Shown here one piece after another: positions 37,882 through 48,308 of a stretch of 64,000 nucleotides of DNA (positions are counted from its first letter, which is position 1; each line of letters starts with the position of its first letter). The stretch covers positions 29,065,523-29,129,522 of the forward strand of contig CM054061.1 of the NCBI GenBank assembly GCA_028641055.1, read 5' to 3'. The notes below the pieces were generated by a model. That model did no database searches. It was not told the origin of the DNA and saw only the letters and a program-made list of their open reading frames with translations. This DNA comes from Alopecurus myosuroides (lineage: Eukaryota > Streptophyta > Magnoliopsida > Poales > Poaceae). The position numbers and the translations under genes are program-made.

Positions 37882-39087
37882 GCTGAGGATCCCCTGGGGG
37901 ATCGTGTCTTTCTATCGTCCGCATCCGTCCGTAGCGAACGGGCCCAACCTTATCCTCCTCTCTCCTCTGGTATCTCCGTTCGGGGGGGGGGGGGGGGGGA
38001 GAACACAGACCCAAAATCCGATGGGCAAGCCGTCGCTGAAGAAGAAGCGGGGCGGGGGAGCCGGCAAGGCCCCGGGCGCCGACCACGGGGGCAAGGCCCT
38101 GGACCGCTCGGGCTCCAAGGTGCTCGACGGCGACGAGACCATCTTCGCCGAGATGGCGCAGGAGCTCCGGGAGGAGGGGAACAAGCTCTTCCAGCGCCGG
38201 GACTACGACCGGGCCCTGCTCAACTACGAGAAGGCCATCAAGCTGCTCCCGTCCCCGGCCGCCTCCGCCGCCGCCGCCGCCGACGTCGCCTACCTCCACA
38301 GCAACCTCGCCGCGGAGAACGGGTGGCCGGCGTCGACATCTCCTGGCATACCCCAGGACGCGGGGCGGGGAGGAGGTCTTGCTGCGGGTGAGGAGGTCCA
38401 CCCGGAGGGCGCCTGCTGCTCGCCGGAGAAGCATGGCCGCGCGAGCCAGCAAAAGGCTCGCCGGAGAAGCACCCGGAGGGCGCCTGCTGCTGCTTCCATG
38501 GGCCGGTGGTGCACTGCCGCGCCGCCGCCCACCTGCTGGATGACGACCCAACTAGGGGTGCTCCCATGGCCTGCCGTGATGCTCATCTCCTCCGCGTCCG
38601 GCATCGGACGGAAGCAGTTTTTGCTAATTTCTTTTTGTACAAATTTGAGCTACAATAGGCTCTTTTTTTGCTTTTTTTGTATAAATTTTTTGCTACTGTA
38701 ACTCCGGCGAGGTCCGATTTTTTGCTCTAATAGCATAAATATTTTGCTACAATAAGGTTTTTGTTTTGCTCTTTTAGAATAAATGTTTTGCTCCGGCGAG
38801 CAAAATTCTCCGGTGACGCCTCCGGCGAAATTTGACGTTTTGCTACTGTAGCAAAAAAAAATTGCTACAGTAACTCCGGCGAGGTCTGACTTTTCCTGTC
38901 CATTTTGGGGCGAAACATTTTTTTGCTACGGGAGCAAAAGCGGGACATTTTTTTGCTACGGGGAGCAAAAGCGGGGCTATTTTTTGCTACGGGGAGCAAA
39001 AGTGGGATTTGGCCAAAAAAAACAGGACAGGTGTCAGCAGGGGGAGGCGGGGGATGGAAATTTTCCATCCCCCGGGGGACGCTCAGC
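37882..39087. mobile_element. Pack-type TIR transposon carrying a gene fragment
   Basis: The left end (37882-37902, GCTGAGGATCCCC...) matches the reverse complement of the right end (39087-39067, GCTGAGCGTCCCC...) over about 21 bases with a few mismatches. Inside are a GC-rich gene-derived part (37903-38600) and an array of TTTTTGCTAC/AGCAAAA motifs (about 38620-39015) like the subterminal repeats of DNA transposons. The captured exon is described separately. No clear target duplication is visible (TGCTCGAAA on the left, AGTATCCTA on the right). The superfamily is therefore left open (Mutator-, CACTA- or hAT-like) and the calls on its limits are tentative. Confidence 0.55.
38021..38320 (+). 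pseudogene. Captured first exon of a TPR/PB1-type (CLMP1/PHOX-like) gene
   Basis: From the ATG the frame reads MGKPSLKKKRGGG, then DETIFAEMAQELREEGNKLF, RRDYDRALLNYEKAIKLLP and DVAYLHSNLAA. This is the conserved N-terminus plus first TPR unit of plant PB1-TPR proteins, whose full-length members have several hundred residues. The homology stops abruptly after SNLAA (38316). The next bases continue the frame as low-value GC-rich sequence to 38701. Upstream bases include an 18-G run (37982-37999) and could be the source gene's 5' UTR. It lies head-to-head with the ANK-TPR gene, 383 bp between start codons, but inside the TIR element, so it is a captured fragment and not a neighbour gene. Confidence 0.7.
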
Positions 39088-40339
39088 AGTATCCTAAAAT
39101 GAACCAGAAGATACTCCGCGTGTTACTGCGGGGATGGCTTTAGAAATCATAGTATATTGTAATCAAAATTTTATAAGAGATGTGATACATTATGTTTTCT
39201 AAGTGAATATATAAAATTAAATTGATCATAGTATATATATTTTACATTATTAATATAAATAATTAGATGGTTTAAGAAATAAATGATGTGTAGTTTGCAT
39301 GTAGTGATTAATAAATATTAGTGAAAATGACATGGACAATTGATTGGTTAAGAGAATAGATAATGTGTATAGGTTGCATGTTGAGATAGAAAAATCATTA
39401 ATGCATGTTAGTGGGGTTTTGCTTTATAAGAAGTATAGATTGGGCCGAGCCCCCTAGACTAGGCCGTTATGCACTGGCCGCACGACGCACTGCACAAAGG
39501 TCGTCACGCGTCCCTTCCGATTCTAAACCGTCCACTCTTTTCTCTCTCCTTTCTTTGAAGAACAGAGGACGACTCGGCCGTCTCTCCCTCTTCCCTCTTA
39601 AATGCACTCACAAATTTCGCAGATCGGAGTGCTTGGGATTTGGCCCCCCTACGATTTCTCAAGGTATTCCGCTCATTTTCCCCTCTTTTTGTTGGTTAAA
39701 ATCTTCGTATTTTATTCTCTAGGTATTCCAATCCCTAGTCCATCTATTCTCTTTGCTAGCTAAGTTGTTTCTATAGGTTGCTAGTAGTGTATTAGTGGGT
39801 TTCTAGGTTATCCTGGCTAGTTTTTGCTAGATTGGAAACTCTAGTTGAGTGCAAACCCTAGTTCATGTTAGGGGTTGTGGATGGTTTATTTTTCAATTGT
39901 AGTTGTAGCTTTGTAAAGTTAATTTTGAAAATAATAGTTCAATTTGGGAAACCCTAGTTGAGTGTGAACCCTAGTTCAATGTTGGGGGTTGTGGATGGTT
40001 CTAAATTTTAATTGTAGTAGTTGTGGATTTTGGGGGTGGTGGATGGTTTGTAGATTCAGTTCTGGAAATAAATAGTTCAATTTTGAAACCCGTATTTGAG
40101 TGCAAACCCTATTTGTTAGTTTTGTAATTATGTTATTATTTGTGTGGTGATGGTGTAGTAGTAGTAGTAGTAGTAGTAGGGTCAATTAAATATATTGTTA
40201 GTATTAGATTGCTATTTTGGAAGTTCTTTGTGTGGAAGTTTTTTTTTTACCAAGTACAATTAAATATTTTATTCAATTATTTACCAAGTACAATTAAATC
40301 TTTTCTCGAATTATTTAACAAGTACAATTAAATCATGGC
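39088..40339. other. Intergenic AT-rich DNA with a (GTA)n microsatellite
   Basis: No domain was recognised. The stretch at about 39400-39660 looks like a 5' leader (GC/CT-rich, then CAAG followed by GTATTCC), and 39680-40335 looks like an intron or spacer with repeated AACCCTAGTT motifs. A (GTA) repeat of about eight units lies near 40155-40180. This region may be the 5' part of the B3-like pseudogene at 40340. Confidence 0.4.
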
Positions 40340-40944
40340 ATGGCCAGAGCTCCTAGTGGGCGCGGAGGCCATAGAGACAAGAATAACGAAGTAGAAGATT
40401 CTATTACCCGTGGGAGTGCTCCCCGTGGGCGTGCACCGTGTGGGCGCGGAGGACGGGGAGACAAGGTTCTACTACCCGTGGGCTTGCACCGCATGGGCAG
40501 GCTCCCTGTTGGCGTGCACCACGCGAGGGCGGCGTCCGTGGCGCGACGGTGGATGGTATCGACTTCTAAGTCAAACTTTACGCGTCATTAGGGAAGATGA
40601 TGCGGCTGCCAGAGAAGATATCACGGGTGCTCGCTGGCCACGAGCCCGATTACTTCAAGCTACAGTTGGAGGACTACATCAACAGCCCCATTGAGATAGA
40701 TGTGGCCAGGAATGGCGAGGACATGTTCCTCGGTCGCCGGTGGGCGTAGTTCACCCGCATGCACAAGTTGCAGCAGGGCTACATGCTCACCTTCATGTCC
40801 GGTGAAGGGGAGGACGTACTCGAGATTAGGATCTACGACGGCACCCTGACCCGTGTGGATTGCTGCCAGGATAGCTCCGACAAAGATGTCCATGAGGGAG
40901 CTGACGAGGAAGAGGACGACTCCTCCGATGAGGACAACGAGTAG
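40340..40944 (+). pseudogene. B3-domain-like pseudogene
   Basis: The N-terminus is glycine/arginine-rich with repeated GRGG units (SGRGGHRDKN, CGRGGRGDK). After a frameshift near 40595 comes a B3-like stretch: RLPEKISRVLAG, YFKLQLEDYINSPIEIDVAR, GEDMFLGRRWA, FTRMHKLQQGYMLTFM, and VLEIRIYDGTLTR. An acidic tail (EEEDDSSDEDNE) ends at TAG 40942-40944. One in-frame TAG (40747-40749) lies where the family usually has Glu before the Phe of the helix. B3 proteins are plant DNA-binding regulators. This copy would not yield a complete protein. Confidence 0.6.
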
Positions 40945-42288
40945 TAGGCTGAGTTAGGGGGTTTAGCGTCACTTGCCTCATCTCATTGTTATATCTGGAC
41001 TTTGTTATTCGTGTAATATGTCAGACTATTGTTATTCGTGTAATATGTGAGACTTGTTGTTATTATCTGTGTTATATATGAGACATCTTGCTATGATTCG
41101 TTGATATCTTCTCAAAATCCCCCTACCATGGTGTTAGATGGTTTTTTTTAGTCAATAATTCTCAAAATCCTTCCTTGTTAATTGTTGACGATGAATATGG
41201 AAAGGTACCAGCAAAAGTGGTAAGATATAGATGACATATAGCAAGCTTGATCATTAGTGGTACTGAGTTCTCTCCTCACCAAAAATATACATGCCAAATT
41301 AATCATATGATTACACATAAATTGCACTAAAAGTTGCAGATCCACAACTCCAAAGATACAATTTATGTGGCTTTGATTGGTCCATTTTTTACTGGTCATG
41401 TTTGTTGTTGGTGGTAGAAAAAAGAAGGACACAATTGTACTTCTATGTTTCTATGATAGCTTTAAAAACCTGGAAACATGGGACAACGCCACGGGCCGAG
41501 GCGGCATGTTGGTGACCCACCCCGGAAGTCTGGGCTTTCTCCTTTTTTTCCTCTGTTAGGGTGGAGCAATGGCCTAAAGTAGCACAAATATCCGGAGAGC
41601 ATAACACCATAGGTATAGAGGTTTTACTATAAAACATAATGCCTCATACCGCGGTGTTATGCTACTGGAAACTAAAAATTCAGCAAAGTATTGGCGGCTA
41701 CCACACTAGACGTCATTTGCAAATTCATTCAAAATCTGAGGTTACAAAAGTGAATTGGGAAAAATAATGGCGCACGAGATTATGGGTAGGCGCATAACGC
41801 CCCAGACAGAGGCGTTATGCGTGCACAGAACAGACTTCCAGTCCATATCCGGGCCATTGCCCCCCGCCCCCACCAAACTGAGGCGGAGAGGAAGAGGGCT
41901 CGGACTTCAGCACGTACCAGCATAACACCTTAGTTTGTGGCATTATACTTACCAGAATAGCGCCCCTGGCTAGGGCAGTATCCCCTGTTTAAAGTTTTTT
42001 CCTTCCTAACTTGGGCAGAATTAAGCACATTCAACAAAATTAAAGGTTCAAACTAAGTTCATTCAAAAAAATTATAAATATTTCAAGGAAATGTGACACA
42101 AGAATATTTCAAGGAAATGTCACGACACAATTTAAAAATAGATTGATACATAGGTTCCAAATAGATTCGATACATAGCATAAAAAATTTCACGATAACGA
42201 TAAGTCAAAATCCTCTTCATTACATAACAACGATAAGACCAATGTTCACGATAACCATATGATGACGGTAGCTGAATAACAATGGTCA
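40945..42288. other. Intergenic or element 3' region with GCATAAC decamer cluster
   Basis: No gene is seen on either strand. The decamer GCATAACACC/GCATAACGCC occurs at 41599, 41792 and 41920 on the plus strand and at 41653 and 41811 inverted, giving one clean hairpin (41791-41821). It is probably the 3' part of the element whose coding end is at 42289-42695. Confidence 0.45.
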
Positions 42289-42695
42289 CTAATCGTCATC
42301 CCCGAATGGCGACCCTAGGGCTTTACCCCTAGCAACCACTAACTTCCTCTTTCTCCTCTCGAACCTCAAAGGAACCCCATCTTCATTCTCCCCTTGCTCC
42401 TTCTACTCTTTCTCTCTGGGAGGCTCATTGTATGTAGTGAGTTTCTTCACCTTAGCATACATATCAGGAGTAAATTTTGGCTCCTTTCTTTGTCGACCAG
42501 GCTCCCTAAACATGAAAGAACTCCGCTCAAATTGAGTTTGCCTTGGTGCATCGGAGAGTTGAAAGGTGTTGAACTCATCATGAGCATCCTTCTCCTCGAC
42601 TTACTCATCGTCTTCCTCCTCGTGCGCACAGCTTGAAGATGCTATGTGAGCACCTCTTCCCTGAACGTTGTGTCGACGGATCACGGAGGAGTGAT
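42289..42695 (-). pseudogene. C-terminal fragment of an unidentified plant transposon-type protein
   Basis: Minus-strand reading gives HDEFNTFQLSDAPRQTQF, SFMFREPGRQRKEPKFTP, MYAKVKKLTTYNEPPREKE, then VPLRFERRKRKLVVARGKAL and a terminal GDDD with stop at 42291-42289. Two in-frame stops (after EEDDE and after REKE) show it is dead. The upstream part is removed by the Copia-like LTR beginning at 42696. The composition (acidic, then basic, low complexity) resembles C-termini of plant mobile-domain or MULE proteins, but I do not recognise it with certainty. Confidence 0.4.
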
Positions 42696-44611
42696 TGTTG
42701 AATGTATACCCAAGATACAATAACATACATCAATTTCATGATTAATGTATTATGTTTTTATACTATAACTGATATGTTCACTGAATATGTGATTCAGAAG
42801 AAAACTCATACGCACATGTATTAACATAAACACGCCGTTATAACAATTTTTCATGTCTATAGACAAACTCGTTAATATTATATGACCACGTTCTCCTAGT
42901 CATGGACATTTGTTATGTCAATATTAATGGGAGCACATTTTTTTCAACATTGTGACTGAATAGACCCAAATAGTTGAGATACTACGAGATTAGTTTTGCT
43001 AAATAGTATCGTCACAAGATGATTTTTTTTCTTAGACCATGAGAATTAACGATGATGTTCACTGTAAAGATCATTTTGGTATACTCAAGTAGACATTGTG
43101 ATTTAAATGATCGAAAAGGCTAACACTGGGTGGTATCGAAAGTGTTCTTATTATCGTGATAGTTAAAGATTGATAATTACTCCTCTAGATAATAGAGAGA
43201 TACATTCAAGATCAACTTGGTGAAATAGTATTGGTAAATAAGTCTATCTAGACAAACACATGACACTAGTCATGATGATATTATGACATAGTAACGAGTA
43301 AAAGGAATCATACCATGCATCGAGAATAATGTGATATGGTGATTAAATAGGTTAAGAACGGTCTTATCATTCATCTCATCTCGGGGTATTGATTGGTATC
43401 GCGAAGTAATAGGAACTTACTTAATAACCAACAGGTTCAGCATATTTCTTCATATAACTTGTAGGAGTCAATATGGAGATCCACGGTCCCGATGTTGATT
43501 ATTGATTGGGAAATTTGTTTTATAATTATGTCTACTAGTTATTGAACATGTAGGGGTCAAGTCTGTTGTTTGCATTGGTGGATCCAGAGGAGAGCAGGGT
43601 ATCATTCGGATAATTTCAGTGTGATAGAATTAATATTCAAGAGAGGTTATGGAGGACATGGGATGTCCCTCGATGTCGGAAAAATGTTTAATATCACTAG
43701 ATAATGGTTGATGTCATTACGATATCCCAGAAACAAGTCCGCGGGTGTCAATCAGAGTAGTTTTAGGAAGTTACTATGAGACAGAAATAATGACGATGTA
43801 AGGCAGAACGTTATATGAGATATAATGGAGGACATGAGATGTCCAAGGATGTCGAAATTATGTTTCCGTCGTCAGTAGATAATATCGATGATTTTATCTA
43901 TAGGGGTTATATGGTTCTGGAAGAGTTTCGGGCAAAAATCGAGAATGAGGGGGAGCCGAAGGGGGATAGATTTCTTCCTATGGCAGAACCCAATTTTGGG
44001 GGGGGGGGCTGCCAGGTGGCCCCATAGCCTCACAATGTGCACCACCATCCCGTGTGATTTCCCCTTATTTATTTGATAAATAAATGAGGTGGTAAAGGAA
44101 GAAAAGGGGGAATTGGACTCCAACTTGGTGTCCAATCCGACTTGCCCTAGGAGGGGGTGCGGCCAACCCTTTGGCTGTCCAAACCGACCTCCCCTCCTAT
44201 GGTAAGTCCCTCTTCTCCACCAATATAATCCCCACCCCTCGTCTCTTTGGAGAACACACAATTGGCTTTCGGGCTTCTCTCTCTCTCTCTCTCAGAATTA
44301 GAGATTCTAATTAGAGACCCTCTAATTGAATTAGAGCCCTAACTGGAACCTCCCTAATTGGAATAGAGCCTCTAACTAGAAATTCTCTAACTGAAGCTTA
44401 TGATTAGAGACCCTCTAATTGGTTTAGGGATTCTTCTAATTGGGAGATGATGACCGTCTCTCGATTAGATCTAGATCTAATCTCTCTCCCTCTCTTTCCA
44501 TGTGTTGCGATCTCTCCACCTAAATTTTGAACATGCGGTGCCTAGTCTTATACGGCAAAGCGCTACAGGACTTTGCTAGCCATATGTGTGCGAGCTGTCA
44601 GAGGGGTGATG
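42696..44611 (+). repeat. Angela/BARE-like (Ty1/Copia) LTR, diverged
   Basis: It begins TGTTGAATGTATACCC. It keeps, in order, phrases I recognise from Triticeae Angela/WIS/BARE LTRs: GTCATGGACATT, TTAGACCATGAGA, CTGGGTGGTATC, and a CCCGATGTTGATTATTGA block. It then has a G-rich/C-rich promoter-like part (43970-44250) and a CT microsatellite (44277-44293). The 3' end and PBS are not seen because another LTR starts at 44612. Confidence 0.6.
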
Positions 44612-45543
44612 TGTCATAAACATATCCTTAATTTCTGGTGTTTCATATTGTTTTAATGTTATTTGCTATACACTTTATGTCATTTTTATCGATTTCTGGG
44701 ACTAAGCTATTGACAAGATGACACAGAGCCAGTTCACTATTTCCTGCTATATTTAGTTTCAGAAAAGTTGATCTGGGAATATTCTAGGAATTGGAAAATC
44801 TGAAGCCCGGAAGTCTTAGAATTCCCGAAGGTTCCACAGAGTCCCGAAGAGGCCCGGAGTGGGGCCACAAGGGGGCACAACATAGGGAAGCGCCCCCCCC
44901 CCCCCGGCCGCACCTAGGGGTGGTGTAGGCCCCTCGGGCGTCCACCGCCATCGCCCTTTCCCCTATTTATTCCCCCTAATACGTCAACTCTAAAAATATA
45001 CCACTTTTTCTAGAGAAACACCCGAGGCCACCGTCATCGTCAACCCGAGATTAGGAGGGTTATGGAGCTCTCCCCGGCACCCTGCCGGGAGGGAAATTCA
45101 TCACCGGAGGGGTCTACACCACCATGAACGCCTTCGGAGTGATGCGTGAGTAGTTCATCCCTGGACAACGGGTCCATAGTAGTAGCTAGATGGTTGTATT
45201 CTCCACTTTATGCCTAATGTTTAGATCTCGGGAGCTGACTCACATGATCGAGGTCATCTTATTGTAATGCTACATTTTGTTTGCTGGGATCCGGTTAATG
45301 TTGAATGCTATGTCTTCTAATTATCAAAATATCATGTTATCTTCATGCATATGTTATTAATGATCTTGCATGCTCTCTGTTATTAGTAGATGCTCTGGCC
45401 AAATAGATGCTAGTAACTCCAAGAGGGAGTATTATGCTCGATACTGGGTTCATGCCCCCTTTGCATCTGTGCTCGAGTGACAGAAACGTGACAGATGGAG
45501 GATGTGTTGTTGCCATTAGGGAGAAAACAACGATGTTTACTTC
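44612..45543 (+). repeat. 5' part of another LTR (Gypsy-like), truncated by the second Tat element
   Basis: It begins TGTCATAAACATATCC directly after GATG and resembles the TGATACG-type Gypsy LTRs in layout. It has an AT-rich start, a GC-rich block with a C-run at 44888-44901, a leader with CCCTGCCGGGAGGG, and later GCTCGAGTGACAGAAACGTG, which also occurs in the LTR at 15210. It is cut by the Tat-type element at 45544. ACTTC (45539-45543) would be the left half of that element's target duplication. Confidence 0.5.
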
Positions 45544-46086
45544 TGTCGGATATACACCAATTAGGGGTATATAAGATAGTGTCCTAAAGTGTCGGATTAC
45601 CAGTGTGGCCTGAATGGTAATGGATTACGGTCCATTAGGCGGCCCAGTAAGTTGACGCGCAGAAGCCGGATTCTAGAAGAACCCGGACCACGGTCCACGT
45701 GGTACGGCTTGGAGTAGAAGGCGGATTCTTGCCTTCCAAGTTAGAACTTGCCGTAGTCTTCTAGGTTTCCTTTTCTGTAAGCCCTAACCCGGCTATTATA
45801 TAAAGCCGGACGGGGGAGAAGAAGATAGGGAATAAGCTAGAGGCTAACTCGCCGAGAGGTTGATCCTTGTCGAGTAGCTAGACCAACTCACATTGTACTT
45901 TGTATACTTCAGGCTTCAGCCCTGATTTAGTGAGATTGCAGGATTAGGAACGCCGCCTAGTTGCGACGTACCGAACCTGGGTAAAACTTTGGTGTCCTTG
46001 ATCGTCATACTACCGCGTTCATCCCACGTCTCTATCAGTAGTCTCATGGCACCCCCGTCTATGAATTCTAGTACGATGTCTCGACA
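45544..46086 (+). repeat. 5' LTR of the second Tat-type element
   Basis: Runs TGTCGGAT..TCTCGACA, 543 bp, with inverted TGTCG/CGACA ends. A TATATAAA box lies at 45797-45804, in a context (AACCCGGCTATTATA) much like that of the first element's LTR. Its 3' partner is outside the window. Confidence 0.82.
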
Positions 46087-46088
46087 AG

Positions 46089-46107
46089 TGGCGCCCACCG
46101 TAGGGCC
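46089..46107 (+). other. Primer-binding site of the second Tat-type element
   Basis: TGGCGCCCACCGTAGGGCC starts two bases after the LTR. It is the same PBS type as in the first element. An ORF (ATG at about 46076 in the LTR end, reading SRQVAPTVGPT) runs straight through it. Confidence 0.8.
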
Positions 46108-48308
46108 TACAACGTCAGGCGTTATGTTTCAATCGGGGATACTCGGCGGAATTGGAAGTGCCATAACTGTTGGAAGCCTGGAATTCGACAACGACGTCGG
46201 GCGCTTCCTCGACAACGGATTGTAAATGCCAGCACGGAATCATCTGGTAAGTGCCTGTGTTTTAACGATTGGATCTGCAAACATCTTTATCGGATTAACT
46301 GCAAAAGCAATGGGATTCTGTGGTGGAAGCAAATTTATCCCACCCGCCCTATACCCAGTCGAAGAAGACTATGGCGCCGGATTTTGCTCAGATCACCGAT
46401 ATCATGCTAAATCGCACTTTATCGGTATGGTGCAATCCGAGATCGCCGAAAACACGGATGAAAGCAATCTCGTGGAAGAGGCAGAAGACAACAGTCCCAC
46501 AATAGAGGTGGAAGATCCGACATGCGTCAATATGACGACGAACTTGGAAGCTGACTCCGTATTAGCCGACATTGAGGCGAGATTGGAATCGGAACCCGGA
46601 TTAGACGAATTCGATTCCGAAGATGAAGACGAAGATGCTTTCGAAAGAAAGTTCAAATCTCTTCAAGAGGGATTCCACGAAGTACTAATGGCAAAACCGT
46701 CTGAAAACACGGATGCCGAAAGTCAGGAAAGCCCTAAAACACCTCCACCAGATGAGGAAAGAGAGGATGGGGAAACCACTCCAACGTACCCGGATGTCAA
46801 GGAATTCAAAGAAGATGAACCTGGTAAAAAACCTCCCTCTTCCAAGAAACCCTCTTCCAAGAAAAGACACAAAGCTTCCAAGAAACTCCAGTACATACTC
46901 CAGAAGAAAAAACTGGTTGATCCAGCAAGCGAAAACCTAGAAGCAGGAGGAGGAAGTGGAGTTAAGCCTGCGGAGAAGAAAGCGAAGGAAATCTCTATTC
47001 CGCCAATGTCAGAACAAGACGAAACTTCAAACACCAGTGGGACCCCATGAACCCCCTGAAGTGTTGGAAGCGAGGAGACAAGCTCTCCAAAGGCAACAGT
47101 AACATCTATTCAGAATTCGGGAACATCTCCAAAAAACCCAAGCTGACATTAAGTTGCAGCAGGAAGAAATCGAGGAGTACGAGAGAAGGAATAGATTTAG
47201 CATTAAACCTACACGGTTACCCGGAATCGCAAGACCGGAAGTACTGCCGCCAAAGGAACGGTTTCAAAACCCGGCCTGGCAAAAGCAAGTAAACTGCACG
47301 GACGCCAGGGGCGAACCTATATACAAAACCGCAACAGAAAACACGGAAGCCGCGTTTGCCATCCTCAACAATGACATGTACTCCAACGGCGAAAAACTTC
47401 AAGGGGTTTATGCTTTCTTAGGAAAGGCATTGCAACAGCAACAACAAGGACAAGCAAGATTAGGGAAGTTGCATGACGACTCGGCCCTATGCAAAACAGC
47501 TACATGCGCCGCTGGAGCACCTGGACCTGAAGAACCTAGAGATTCAAGTAATTCGAAATAAAAGAAAGGAGATCCGAGAAAGGACAAGAAAAATCCCGAT
47601 AATAAGGATGCAGCGTCCAGAACCGGATCCCATCTGCTGAAAGATGGAATTAATCCCTGAGATCGGGAAGAACAAAACCGTAAGGACGGAAAAGCAATGC
47701 CGCCTCCGAGACGCCCTGCTGAAAAAGCCGGAAGACATGACATTCCTCACAGGCGTGAGAGATCCCGTACGCCCCCTAGGAATAAGGAAAGACACAGGAG
47801 TAGAACTCCACCTCATCCCAAAGGGCACGATAACAGAGGAAATAGAGACAATCCCGGAAAAGCGTGTTCGCGCAACAATGGAAAAGAAATGAGCATATCC
47901 CCTTCTATTCATTCAGCTGGTAGATACTCCGCACACGCCGATAGAGCGGAAAGAGATGATCTATACTTCGGACCTAAGTGTTTCACTGACAGGATCCGAA
48001 GAATAACCCTACATTCTGGCTTCGCCAAAGTTGGTCCAACATATCAAAAATATACCGTTAGTACAAACCTGGATACCTGGCTCTCAGACTATTACACGGC
48101 CGTCCAGATCAACAATGGGACAGACTTAGAGGCAGTAAAATCCCCCCCTATGTTACTGGATGGAGCCAGAGATTGGATCAACGAGCTTCCGTCAAGAACC
48201 GTCGATAGCTGGGATGATATGGCTAGAGTTTTCACTCAGCATTTTCGGGGAACTTACAAACGCCCCAACAACATCAACCAGTTAAACCAATGCACCCAGT
48301 TTGAAGAT
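46108..48308 (+). pseudogene. Gag (N-terminal and capsid part) of the second Tat-type element
   Basis: 46226-47050 is an acidic, then lysine-rich region (KKPPSSKKPSSKKRHKASKK) starting with VLTIGSANIFIG. 47110-47561 continues in another frame with LQQEEIEEYERRNRF and glutamine-rich QQQQQGQARLGKLHDD. 47697-48308 is an arginine/proline-rich stretch followed by the gag capsid domain (TNLDTWLSDYYTAVQINNG, ARDWINELPSRTVDSWDDM, FTQHFRGTYKRP, LNQCTQFED). There is a frameshift near 47045 and a stop at 47559-47561. The capsid domain breaks exactly at the solo-LTR insertion and continues at 53071 with EPYVDVISRW. Confidence 0.8.

Noticed and set aside
37517..38551. 344-residue minus-strand ORF across the TIR element and the ANK-TPR start
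   Set aside because: GC-rich shadow of the captured TPR exon and of exon 1. It is Pro/Arg/Ala-rich with no domain, and it crosses the real minus-strand exon in another frame.
38021..38701. Functional divergent gene partner of the ANK-TPR gene
   Set aside because: Homology to PB1-TPR proteins ends after the first TPR unit, and inverted terminal repeats enclose the region. A captured fragment is more likely than a live gene.
44877..44901. C-run as a structural signal
   Set aside because: A single homopolymer in a GC-rich LTR leader. It is more likely slippage or an assembly artefact, as with the G-runs at 37982-37999 and 32357-32373.
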